Shown: positions 57,315-64,000 of the stretch, piece after piece
Layout: the number at the start of each line of letters is the position of its first letter
How positions within the stretch are numbered: the first letter of the stretch is position 1
Assembly (NCBI RefSeq): GCF_008931805.1
Contig: NZ_CP044399.1
Span: forward strand, 1,178,001-1,242,000
Source: Moritella marina ATCC 15381
GTDB taxonomy: Bacteria; Pseudomonadota; Gammaproteobacteria; Enterobacterales; Moritellaceae
Length of the DNA: 64,000 nucleotides
Reading direction: 5' to 3'
Made by a program: the position numbers and the translations under genes
The notes under the pieces: model-generated
What the model saw: the letters and a program-made list of their open reading frames with translations, nothing else
Databases searched by the model: none
Told to the model about the DNA's origin: nothing

Positions 57315-59255
57315 ATGAAAAAAGTACTGCTTGGTATTGGCGGACTCATTGCGATAATTTTTATCGCTGGTTTTATTGCCATTAAACTCTTCGTTAATGA
57401 AGCGTTAATTAAAGATAATTTGGTTGAGCAAGCAAAGCAATTCACAAAACAAGATGTGACGATTGAGGGGGATTTGAACCTCACGTTTTATCCACAAATT
57501 GGCTTTGAATTAGGCAAGGTTACCTTATTTAATAAACATGAATATGCAGACTCTAAACAAATTGAAGTGAATCAGGTGCATGTGGCTGTTGAGTTGATGT
57601 CGTTATTGACGAAAACGATTGTGGTCACGAATGTGCAAGTGGATGGTTTAACAGTGAATGTGGAGACGTTAGCTGATGGTCGTAATAATATGGATGAGTT
57701 GCTAGCGACATTAGCACCGCCAGCAGTAGGCACCGAATCACAACCACCAGTAATATCCAATGAAGATATACAAGCGATTAAAGTCACGCCTGAAGGTGAA
57801 CTCGCTAAAAGCGAATATCAGTTTGTAGTCAAAGGGGTGAGTATAACCAACGCCCAATTATCATTAAATAATCGCCAAGATGGTACTTATCATAAATTGT
57901 CTGACAGCAGCTTAAACGTCGGCGAGTTTGCCTTCGGCAAGCCTGTTGCCATTAAATTAGCTGCCAATTACCGTACTAATGAGTTAACGGCTAAATTAAA
58001 TACCAGTATGGTACTGACTATTGATGAGCAATTTAGTGAAATTAAATTAGCAAAACTCGATAGTAAACTCGCATTAACGGGCTCTATGTTACCGCGTCCA
58101 GAAATGAATATTTCATTGCAGGGTGATATGACATACGACAATGTTTACAAAATAATGAAATTAGCAGGGCTTAAACTTGATGTCGATGAACTGACTATCA
58201 CGGGTGACTTGGCCGTAGATGTATTTGCTAAACCGAGCTTAGAATATAATTTGGCAATGAATACCTTGGTTGTTGACGATTGGCTGCCTAAAAGTAAAAT
58301 TGAAAATGGTTCTGCAGTAGGCAGCACGACTAAACAAACAGCGACTAAGCAGACAACGACAAAACCCGTGGCCGAAGTTGAACCAGATCTGAGTGCTTTA
58401 TCAAGTGTTAATCAAAAAGGCTCATTAACCATCACGAAAATTAAGCAAGGCGAGTATGTCTTGGATAATATTAAGTTACAAAGTGAGCTTAAAGATGGGG
58501 TATTACAACTGACTAAGCTATCTTCAGACTTGTATGAAGGTAAGTTAATGGTAAAAGCGTTATTAGACAGTAACAAGCAGCCAGCAACTTTCAATATGAA
58601 TAGCACATTAGAAAAAGTACAATCAGAGCAACTTGTTACAATCGCAGCGGGTAAGAAAATGCTTACTGGCTTAGTTGATATTGACGTACGTATAAGCGGT
58701 AAAGGTCTGACGACGACGAAACTTAAATCGGCGACCAAGGGCACCATTAATAGCAGCTTCACTGATGGTGCCGTGTTGGGTATGAACGTCGCACAAGAAG
58801 TGCGTAAAGCGATTGCCATGTTTAGCAGCAAATCAGAGACAACTGCTGATGAAGCTGAACAAACAGACTTTAGTGCCATGGTGGCAAACTTTAAATTGGG
58901 CGCTGGTAAGTTAACATCGACTAAGATTGATCTCGCATCGCCTGCTATCAAGGTCGATGGTAAAGGTAGTGCTAATTTGCTACATGAAAACCTTGATTTT
59001 AGATTTAATGCAGCCGTTGCTGAAAATATTGGTGGTCAGTCTAGCTCAACCATGAAACAAGTACGTGACTTACGTTTGCCAATTGATGTAAAAGGCAGTT
59101 TTGCAGCGCCAAGTATTAAGGTTGATTTTGGTGCTATTACCAAACAACTTGCTGAAAAGGAAAAAGATAAATTGGTGGACAAGTATCTTGGTTCAGATGA
59201 GAAAAAAGATGAACTGAAAGGAAAGTTTTTCAAAGAGCTTAATAGACTCTTTTAA
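57315..59255 (+). CDS. asmA: AsmA family protein
   Basis: A 646-residue protein with one N-terminal membrane anchor (LLGIGGLIAIIFIAGFIAIKL) and a long periplasmic beta-rich body. It contains the AsmA opening DVTIEGDLNLTFYPQIGFEL and the C-terminal AsmA-like segment DFRFNAAVAENIG. AsmA-type proteins are thought to form hydrophobic grooves for phospholipid transport between membranes. A Thr/Lys-rich linker occurs near residues 336-350. Location after udk-dcd matches asmA of E. coli. Confidence 0.88.
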   Translation: MKKVLLGIGGLIAIIFIAGFIAIKLFVNEALIKDNLVEQAKQFTKQDVTIEGDLNLTFYPQIGFELGKVTLFNKHEYADSKQIEVNQVHVAVELMSLLTKTIVVTNVQVDGLTVNVETLADGRNNMDELLATLAPPAVGTESQPPVISNEDIQAIKVTPEGELAKSEYQFVVKGVSITNAQLSLNNRQDGTYHKLSDSSLNVGEFAFGKPVAIKLAANYRTNELTAKLNTSMVLTIDEQFSEIKLAKLDSKLALTGSMLPRPEMNISLQGDMTYDNVYKIMKLAGLKLDVDELTITGDLAVDVFAKPSLEYNLAMNTLVVDDWLPKSKIENGSAVGSTTKQTATKQTTTKPVAEVEPDLSALSSVNQKGSLTITKIKQGEYVLDNIKLQSELKDGVLQLTKLSSDLYEGKLMVKALLDSNKQPATFNMNSTLEKVQSEQLVTIAAGKKMLTGLVDIDVRISGKGLTTTKLKSATKGTINSSFTDGAVLGMNVAQEVRKAIAMFSSKSETTADEAEQTDFSAMVANFKLGAGKLTSTKIDLASPAIKVDGKGSANLLHENLDFRFNAAVAENIGGQSSSTMKQVRDLRLPIDVKGSFAAPSIKVDFGAITKQLAEKEKDKLVDKYLGSDEKKDELKGKFFKELNRLF

Positions 59256-59293
59256 TATTTAACCGTTATAGTATGAAAGGGTTAGTTAAATAG

Positions 59294-59346
59294 AGCCTGT
59301 TAGTTAACTTATTTAAAGTCACTAACAGGCTTTTTTGTTTTCATCT
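59294..59346 (+). terminator. Intrinsic terminator of the asmA-like gene
   Basis: AGCCTGTTAGT (59294-59304) pairs perfectly with ACTAACAGGCT (59331-59341) and runs into TTTTTT. The 26-nt loop is AT-rich. Confidence 0.8.
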
Positions 59347-59358
59347 ATTTTCTACATA

Positions 59359-60801
59359 TTAGGCACCAATGATCTTCTGACCGTAAAGGTATAACTGTTG
59401 TAGTAGTTTCATCTTACGTTCGTCATGACTGTTTTCAATGGCGAGAGCATCTAAGCGGGCAAAGTAAGCTGGCGCACTGTCTTCTAGCACGGTGCGGCAA
59501 TGATTAAGCCATTTTTGCTGCTCTGGCATCGACAGTAAATGTGGGAAGTTACGTGCACGATAGCGGAAGAACATTTCGTTAAAACGTTCATCACTGATTT
59601 TAAGCTTCAGTCCTGCTAATTGCTCTGGCGCAGTTTCACGTAAGATCTCAAAGTTGGCTTTGTCACCTGCGCTAAAGAAACCATCATAAATCATGGCATC
59701 AACATTATTCGTTTTTGGGTATTCACGTTCTACTTGATACACACCAACCACGTTTTCACGCAGTGTTTTACTCTCTTTTAAACGTTTTAGATTTGCTAAA
59801 CAGGCGTTACGATCTATACCCAAGCGTTCGGCATTTTCGGGTAATAATGTTTTCGCTGGCGCCAATACTGGGCACTTATTTATGTGGATAAGCTTTAATG
59901 GGATAGGGGCTAAATCACCCAGTTCTTTTCTTGGCGTATACAGGCGATCACGTAATTCATCTGAGCTTAGTTCTAACAACGGAGTAATGTCTTGCGCTAA
60001 ATCAGCGACGATCACGGCATTATTGTTAGTTGGATGCCAAGCTAGTGGCACAACCCAACTTGTAAAGCCGCGATCTGCACCAAACATGCCACTCACGTGT
60101 ACTAATGGTGTCATGTTGATGATATCAATCAGTGATTCAACTTTACGCTTGTTACGTAAGTTAAATAAGAAATCGAATAATTTTGGCTGCTTATCTTTAA
60201 CCAGTTTTGCCATTGCGATCGTTGCGTACACGTCTGATGTTGCATCATGGGCATTGGCATGTTCGATACCATTGGCTTTGGTTAACAATTCAAGACGCAT
60301 GCTTGGCAGACCATCATCATTTTCAGGCCAAACAATCCCTTCTGGACGTAATGCATAACAAGCGCGCATTAAGTCGATGATATCCCAACGTGAGTTACCG
60401 TCTTTCCATGTATGTGCATACGGGTCGTGGAAATTACGATAAAAAATATTACGTGTGACTTCATCATCAAAGCGGATGTTGTTGTAACCGATAATACAGG
60501 TGTTTTTTTGGCTGAACTGCGCTTCAATTCGTTTACTGAATTCGGCTTCAGTGACACCTTCTGCTTGGGTCTTTTGCGGCGTAATTCCCGTGATCATGGC
60601 AGCTTCTGGCGAAGGCAGGTAATCATCAGATTGACGGCAATAAAACATATCGGGTTCGCCGATCACATTAAAGTCCATGTCGGTGCGAATACCAGCAAAT
60701 TGAGAAGGGCGATCAAGTGATGGGCTTAACCCGAAAGTTTCATAATCGTGCCAGTAAAAAGTGGCTTGGTCAGCAGCTGCTTTATTAGAATTGTTATCCA
60801 T
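59359..60801 (-). CDS. sbcB: Exodeoxyribonuclease I
   Basis: A 480-residue 3'-5' single-strand DNA exonuclease. The DEDD exonuclease core begins FYWHDYETFGLSP (catalytic Asp/Glu), then IIGYNNIRFDDEVTRN and AHDATSDVYATIAMAKL (last catalytic Asp). The SH3-like and helical ExoI C-terminal parts are present (FRYRARNFPHLLS). Full length compared with E. coli SbcB. Confidence 0.96.
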   Translation of the reverse strand: MDNNSNKAAADQATFYWHDYETFGLSPSLDRPSQFAGIRTDMDFNVIGEPDMFYCRQSDDYLPSPEAAMITGITPQKTQAEGVTEAEFSKRIEAQFSQKNTCIIGYNNIRFDDEVTRNIFYRNFHDPYAHTWKDGNSRWDIIDLMRACYALRPEGIVWPENDDGLPSMRLELLTKANGIEHANAHDATSDVYATIAMAKLVKDKQPKLFDFLFNLRNKRKVESLIDIINMTPLVHVSGMFGADRGFTSWVVPLAWHPTNNNAVIVADLAQDITPLLELSSDELRDRLYTPRKELGDLAPIPLKLIHINKCPVLAPAKTLLPENAERLGIDRNACLANLKRLKESKTLRENVVGVYQVEREYPKTNNVDAMIYDGFFSAGDKANFEILRETAPEQLAGLKLKISDERFNEMFFRYRARNFPHLLSMPEQQKWLNHCRTVLEDSAPAYFARLDALAIENSHDERKMKLLQQLYLYGQKIIGA

Positions 60802-61167
60802 ACTACGCCTTGTTCTTATTCATTTTATCTAATTGGGTGGTTGTTTTTCGGTGATATTTAATGCCTTTAAAAATCATAAAATATACTGTTAAACGATAGT
60901 CAGAGGGTAAGCTAAGCGTGGAACTATGGCAAGTGCTAACAGTCAATGTTGGTGGTTATTTTAACGCTATTCATGTACTTTTTATCTGCTGTTATTTTAC
61001 GTAGTTTATAAAAACTGAATACAAGTGTCCCATAGTGGACAGTTTAATTTTCAATTGGGCTTTATATTAGCCGGCAATGTCATTTGATAAAACAATGTAT
61101 GGTGCTATGTGAAACGTTATATAACCATATTTTATTTAGTTTAGTCGTAATCGAGTTAGGGAATATA
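60802..61167. other. Intergenic region between sbcB and the small HTH gene
   Basis: About 366 bp, AT-rich. The only element seen is the short dyad TGTCCCATAGTGGACA (61026-61041) followed by GTTTAATTTT, 127 bp before the small HTH gene. It could be an operator or weak terminator. Confidence 0.4.
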
Positions 61168-61320
61168 ATGAGAAAAGAACAAGTAGAGCACACTGTACAG
61201 TTATTACGTGAAGGCCATGCCTTAACAGCAGTCGCAAAATTAGCTGGTATCAATGTCATGTATGTAAGCGTGATCCGAAAATTAATGGTCATGGAATTAT
61301 TAAAAGTGGATGCTTCGTAG
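61168..61320 (+). CDS. 50-residue helix-turn-helix-like protein
   Basis: A short ORF starting MRKEQVEHTVQLLREGHALT, preceded by an AGGGA ribosome site 6 bp before the ATG. The sequence reads as three helices with a turn (AVAKLAGINVMYVSVIRKL), resembling a bare helix-turn-helix of the resolvase or MerR-like kind. No further domain is present. It lies between sbcB and the MOSC gene and may be a small DNA-binding regulator. Chance similarity is possible in so short a frame, but the ribosome site supports translation. Confidence 0.6.
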   Translation: MRKEQVEHTVQLLREGHALTAVAKLAGINVMYVSVIRKLMVMELLKVDAS

Positions 61321-61343
61321 CTGCTGACATAAATGAGCAGTGA

Positions 61344-62060
61344 TTAAGCGTGATCTAATAATCTAAAATTCCAATTTTCTACCGTATTGGTGGTTAATCG
61401 CGTCTTAGCCGTTTCGCCCCAGTACGGTGACAACGCAGGCATTTCAATCAAGGTTGTTAGGTTTTCGTTGTCCAATGGCGCATTGAAGAACAATTCACAG
61501 ACTTGCTTTACCGTTGTCGCAGGGGTTAAGCGTTTAATGTGAACCAGTGCATCACCTTGATTGACCATGCCCGGCTTAATCACACGATATAACCAGCCAC
61601 AACGACTGAGAGCTTGCATCTGTACTGAAATGTCAGCGACATCCCAGCGGGTATTAAGGTTAAAGCAAGGCAGGCGAGGTTGGCTTACTTCGATAATGGC
61701 GTCACCCCATTGGTATTGATCACCAATACAGACATTTTCTTCCGTCATGCCTAACGCACTTATATTCTCACCCATACCAGGAGCTTCAAATCGCGGCTGT
61801 TCGTTCGTTCTCGGTGTATATACTTGTTGCCAAAATGGGTAATGTTCGGCTGGATATTGGTGTAAAGCTCGCTCAAGACCACCGTGGTATTTTTTATCCG
61901 CAGTTTCGTCACCTTCAAGCCCATGCTCAGAAAGGTAGATACTGTTACTCACAGGCTGCTTATCAATCGCAGTCTCGAATCCAAAACTTTGCTTAATGCG
62001 ACCTACGTACACTTCAACTGCGTATTGTTGCGAAATAAGTAGTGATTGGGGATCTGACAT
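61344..62060 (-). CDS. yiiM: MOSC-domain protein, YiiM-type
   Basis: A 238-residue MOSC protein similar to E. coli YiiM, a molybdenum-cofactor enzyme that detoxifies N-hydroxylated bases such as 6-hydroxylaminopurine. Seen: LEGDETADKKYHGGLERALHQYP, FEAPGMGENISALGMTEENV, and the likely cofactor-binding Cys in QPRLPCFNLNTRW. Length is close to YiiM (224). Confidence 0.88.
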   Translation of the reverse strand: MSDPQSLLISQQYAVEVYVGRIKQSFGFETAIDKQPVSNSIYLSEHGLEGDETADKKYHGGLERALHQYPAEHYPFWQQVYTPRTNEQPRFEAPGMGENISALGMTEENVCIGDQYQWGDAIIEVSQPRLPCFNLNTRWDVADISVQMQALSRCGWLYRVIKPGMVNQGDALVHIKRLTPATTVKQVCELFFNAPLDNENLTTLIEMPALSPYWGETAKTRLTTNTVENWNFRLLDHA

Positions 62061-62475
62061 ATAGATATTTCCTTATAGATAAGCGTTTAGTCGGCTGGAT
62101 TTTACAGCAGCCACACTAAATGGCAATCAACATTCAGCGTTCAATTATTTCGCTATTCCATGTCATGATCTGCAAGCTAGGGGTCACAATCGATATCCCG
62201 AGATTGATTGCTAAAGACAGGACTTAAATAGTGTTGTTCATTTACCCTAGTTCACTAAGGAAAAAAAATAATGTTATTTTTCACCTCGGAGAACACTAAA
62301 AATTTAATTTAGTCTAGTCTAAATGAAGTTGAAAGTGCATATTTATGAGTTGAGACATTATTTTTATGTTTTTTTCGTAAATATGCTTTTAATTTCGGCG
62401 ACAAAGGTATAGAATCCGCCTCCTAATTTTTACAGAAAGCTACTAAAATGTAGCCGGTTATCTGCAAGGTAGACA
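62061..62475. other. Divergent intergenic region before the 199-residue unknown gene
   Basis: This 415-bp AT-rich region carries both promoters. A small GCTAC/GTAGC hairpin occurs at about 62440-62455 in the leader of the downstream gene, 20 bp before its ATG. Nothing else stands out, and no ORF is convincing. Confidence 0.4.
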
Positions 62476-63075
62476 ATGAGTCATTACACAGTTTTAGGTT
62501 TATCAACATGGTTCGAACTAGTCGAACGCATCGGCTCAGAAGCAGAAGCCAAGACATATTTTTCAGAAACGAAGCTAGTCGAGTACAATAACAGAACTTG
62601 TCTCGAATTAGTTGAAGCGGGTATGTTAATGCATTTGAAGAATTGGTTAGCAGTACAATACCAAGAATTCAAATCAACGGGTGAGCGTTTACGTCGTGAA
62701 CAAGTGTCACAGTCAACAAATTCTGTATCAAGTAAACTTTACTCGATAGAAGTGATCCGAACTCGTCCGCAAACGGATGGACAAAGTGCGCATCAACAAG
62801 CACAGCAAGTACAACAAAGACAGCATGTAGCATCGTCACAATTTGCGACTAACCAGGTTCGTCCTGTACATGCTACTGCAACACCGGCTGTTAAGCCTGA
62901 AGTTGCAAGACCTGTTGTTGCTGCTGCGCCTGTTGCGCCACCAAAACCGCGTGTAATTACGTCAAAAGCACCAGCACCAGAAAAGAAACCTGCTGCTGCA
63001 TCTATGGCTAATTTCTTTATGCGTCAGGTTCGAGCGACTAAGTCTGAATTGGAAGATCGTAAGCACCATAATTAA
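62476..63075 (+). CDS. Conserved-looking protein of unknown function with Pro/Ala-rich linker
   Basis: A 199-residue cytoplasmic protein that I do not recognise. The first 75 residues look folded and helical (TWFELVERIGSEAEAKTYF, MLMHLKNWLAVQYQEF). A Gln/Ser-rich stretch and then a Pro/Ala/Val/Lys-rich linker follow (about residues 130-175). The protein ends in a short basic helix (MANFFMRQVRATKSELEDRK). Such a layout suits an adaptor that tethers two binding sites. AAGGT precedes the ATG. It ends at a long structured terminator shared with nothing else. Confidence 0.7.
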   Translation: MSHYTVLGLSTWFELVERIGSEAEAKTYFSETKLVEYNNRTCLELVEAGMLMHLKNWLAVQYQEFKSTGERLRREQVSQSTNSVSSKLYSIEVIRTRPQTDGQSAHQQAQQVQQRQHVASSQFATNQVRPVHATATPAVKPEVARPVVAAAPVAPPKPRVITSKAPAPEKKPAAASMANFFMRQVRATKSELEDRKHHN

Positions 63076-63105
63076 GTGACGCTTGACGCGTACCTAATTA
63101 TGTAA

Positions 63106-63171
63106 ATGACCCAGTAGCAAGGATTGTCCCACGACGGTGGTGATAGGTCTTGGTACTGGGTCATTTTTTTA
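63106..63171 (+). terminator. Structured intrinsic terminator with internal hairpin
   Basis: ATGACCCAGTA (63106-63116) pairs with TACTGGGTCAT (63154-63164) and is followed by TTTTTT. Inside, CAAG/CTTG extends the stem and CCAC/GTGG forms a second hairpin. The large loop is unusual for a simple terminator. Confidence 0.75.
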
Positions 63172-63210
63172 TCTTCAATTTAGCAATTATTTATAACGTG
63201 GTATCACTTT

Positions 63211-63930
63211 ATGCGCATTCATAATGTTCATCGATTAGCAACACAGCGTCTCGCTGATAGTACCAAGCCTTTTAACGCCCGCGGTGGCCGATTAATTCGC
63301 TGTGATTACTGCATGCTTGGCAAGCAATTTTGTATTTGTGAACATCGACCACTGGTTGAGTCTACGGCTGGTTTTATGTTAGTGATGTTTGATTATGAAA
63401 TGATTAAACCAAGTAATACAGGCCGTTTGATCGCAGACGTTATTGAAGACACGTTTGCTTATCAATGGTCTCGTACAGCGCCTAGTCAAGAGATGATTGA
63501 TATTATCAATGCCGATTGTTGGCAGCCATTCATTATCTTCCCTGAAGAGTATGTGGTAGAGCGTGAGCGAGTACAAACGGGCCCATTGGCCATCGCGTCG
63601 GGTAAACGCCCGTTATACATTCTGCTTGATGGTAGCTGGCGTGAAGCGAAGAAAATGTTTAAAAAGAGCCCCTGGTTACATGACATTCCGGTTATCTCAT
63701 TTGATCCTGAAGTTGTGTCGCAATATCAGATCCGTAAAGCAGCAAAAGAAAACCAGCTGGCGACAGCAGAAGTTGCATCCTTGGTATTAGGGCATCATGG
63801 TGAAGCTGATAATGCTGATATTCTTTCTTGTTGGTTTGATGTATTTCGCGAACGTTATTTGGCGGGTACTAAGCAAATTGATGTTGGTGTTGATGCTGCG
63901 TTGCAACGCTTACAGACATTAACGGTCTAA
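63211..63930 (+). CDS. tapT: tRNA-uridine aminocarboxypropyltransferase (DTW domain)
   Basis: A 239-residue DTW-domain enzyme matching E. coli YfiP/TapT, which makes acp3U47 in tRNA. Seen: four-Cys zinc site RCDYCMLGKQFCICEHRP, KPSNTGRLIADV, the signature LLDGSWREAKKMFKKSP (DxxW) and the C-terminal RYLAG. Length matches the family. Confidence 0.93.
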   Translation: MRIHNVHRLATQRLADSTKPFNARGGRLIRCDYCMLGKQFCICEHRPLVESTAGFMLVMFDYEMIKPSNTGRLIADVIEDTFAYQWSRTAPSQEMIDIINADCWQPFIIFPEEYVVERERVQTGPLAIASGKRPLYILLDGSWREAKKMFKKSPWLHDIPVISFDPEVVSQYQIRKAAKENQLATAEVASLVLGHHGEADNADILSCWFDVFRERYLAGTKQIDVGVDAALQRLQTLTV

Positions 63931-63971
63931 TTTTTTCAGTAGCCATAATAATAGCACTTGAGGTTGTATAC

Positions 63972-64000
63972 ATGAACTTGTGTGTGCAGCCTGTTTCAAC
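63972..64000 (+). CDS. Possible start of a further gene (cut by window edge)
   Basis: An ATG at 63972 follows GAGG and opens a frame MNLCVQPVS that runs off the window. Only nine codons are visible, so no product can be named. In E. coli the gene after tapT is the protein acetyltransferase pat, but these residues do not resemble its N-terminus. Confidence 0.3.

Noticed and set aside
59882-60358. 158-codon plus-strand frame opposite sbcB
   Set aside because: SbcB has clear catalytic motifs across the same stretch. The opposite frame shows no recognisable features.

Overview
The window reads as chromosome of a marine, facultatively anaerobic gammaproteobacterium. Base composition is AT-rich (roughly 40% GC by eye). 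The nrf nitrite-ammonification genes, the Vibrio-type norspermidine genes, a wax-ester/triacylglycerol synthase and several tandem chemoreceptors suggest a Vibrionales/Alteromonadales relative. Moritella or Psychromonas would fit, but that is an inference from gene content and no marker gene is present to settle it. I see no rRNA, tRNA, insertion sequence, prophage or CRISPR array.

Layout. 0-5 kb: a TetR-type regulator (cut by the window edge) beside a WS/DGAT acyltransferase, an NlpC/P60 lipoprotein with yjjX, a small Cys-rich protein under a strong Fur-box candidate, and an N-terminally truncated dihydrolipoamide dehydrogenase relative. 5.1-13.2 kb: a complete but rearranged nrf locus, with nrfG (+) facing nrfA (-), which is divergent from nrfB-nrfC-nrfD-nrfE-dsbE-like-nrfF (+). 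NrfA reduces nitrite to ammonia, NrfBCD deliver quinol electrons, and NrfEFG with the thioredoxin-like protein attach the special heme. 13.3-14.2 kb: a DUF368 (PopT-type) membrane protein, with three evenly spaced palindromes upstream.

14.5-28 kb is the accessory region. It holds a secreted sphingomyelinase translationally coupled to a possible folding chaperone, a very large degenerate ABC protein fused to a cyclic-nucleotide domain, a secreted protein with a candidate beta-hairpin pore segment plus a small secreted partner, a 654-residue secreted protein of unknown family, a SUKH-type immunity-like protein, a second sphingomyelinase, and an overlapping pair of a ToxR-like membrane transcription factor with a small membrane partner. 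Together these look like a host-interaction or predator-defence locus with its own membrane-embedded regulator. It is the most likely place in the window for an undescribed system.

28-36 kb: an AlkC-like DNA glycosylase, a PhnA/YjdM zinc-ribbon protein and a norspermidine operon (DABA decarboxylase, carboxynorspermidine dehydrogenase, nspC, DABA aminotransferase) ending at a strong terminator. 36-45 kb: four tandem paralogous dCache chemoreceptors. Three keep the complete amino-acid-binding signature and one has lost it. 45-50 kb: a DsbA-fold lipoprotein, a 2OG-Fe(II) oxygenase, a diguanylate cyclase, cdd and rlmI. 50-61 kb: a conserved housekeeping block (metG, apbC/mrp, udk, dcd, a YjiH-like protein, asmA-like, sbcB). 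61-64 kb: a tiny helix-turn-helix protein, a YiiM-type MOSC protein, a conserved unknown with a Pro/Ala-rich linker, and tapT.
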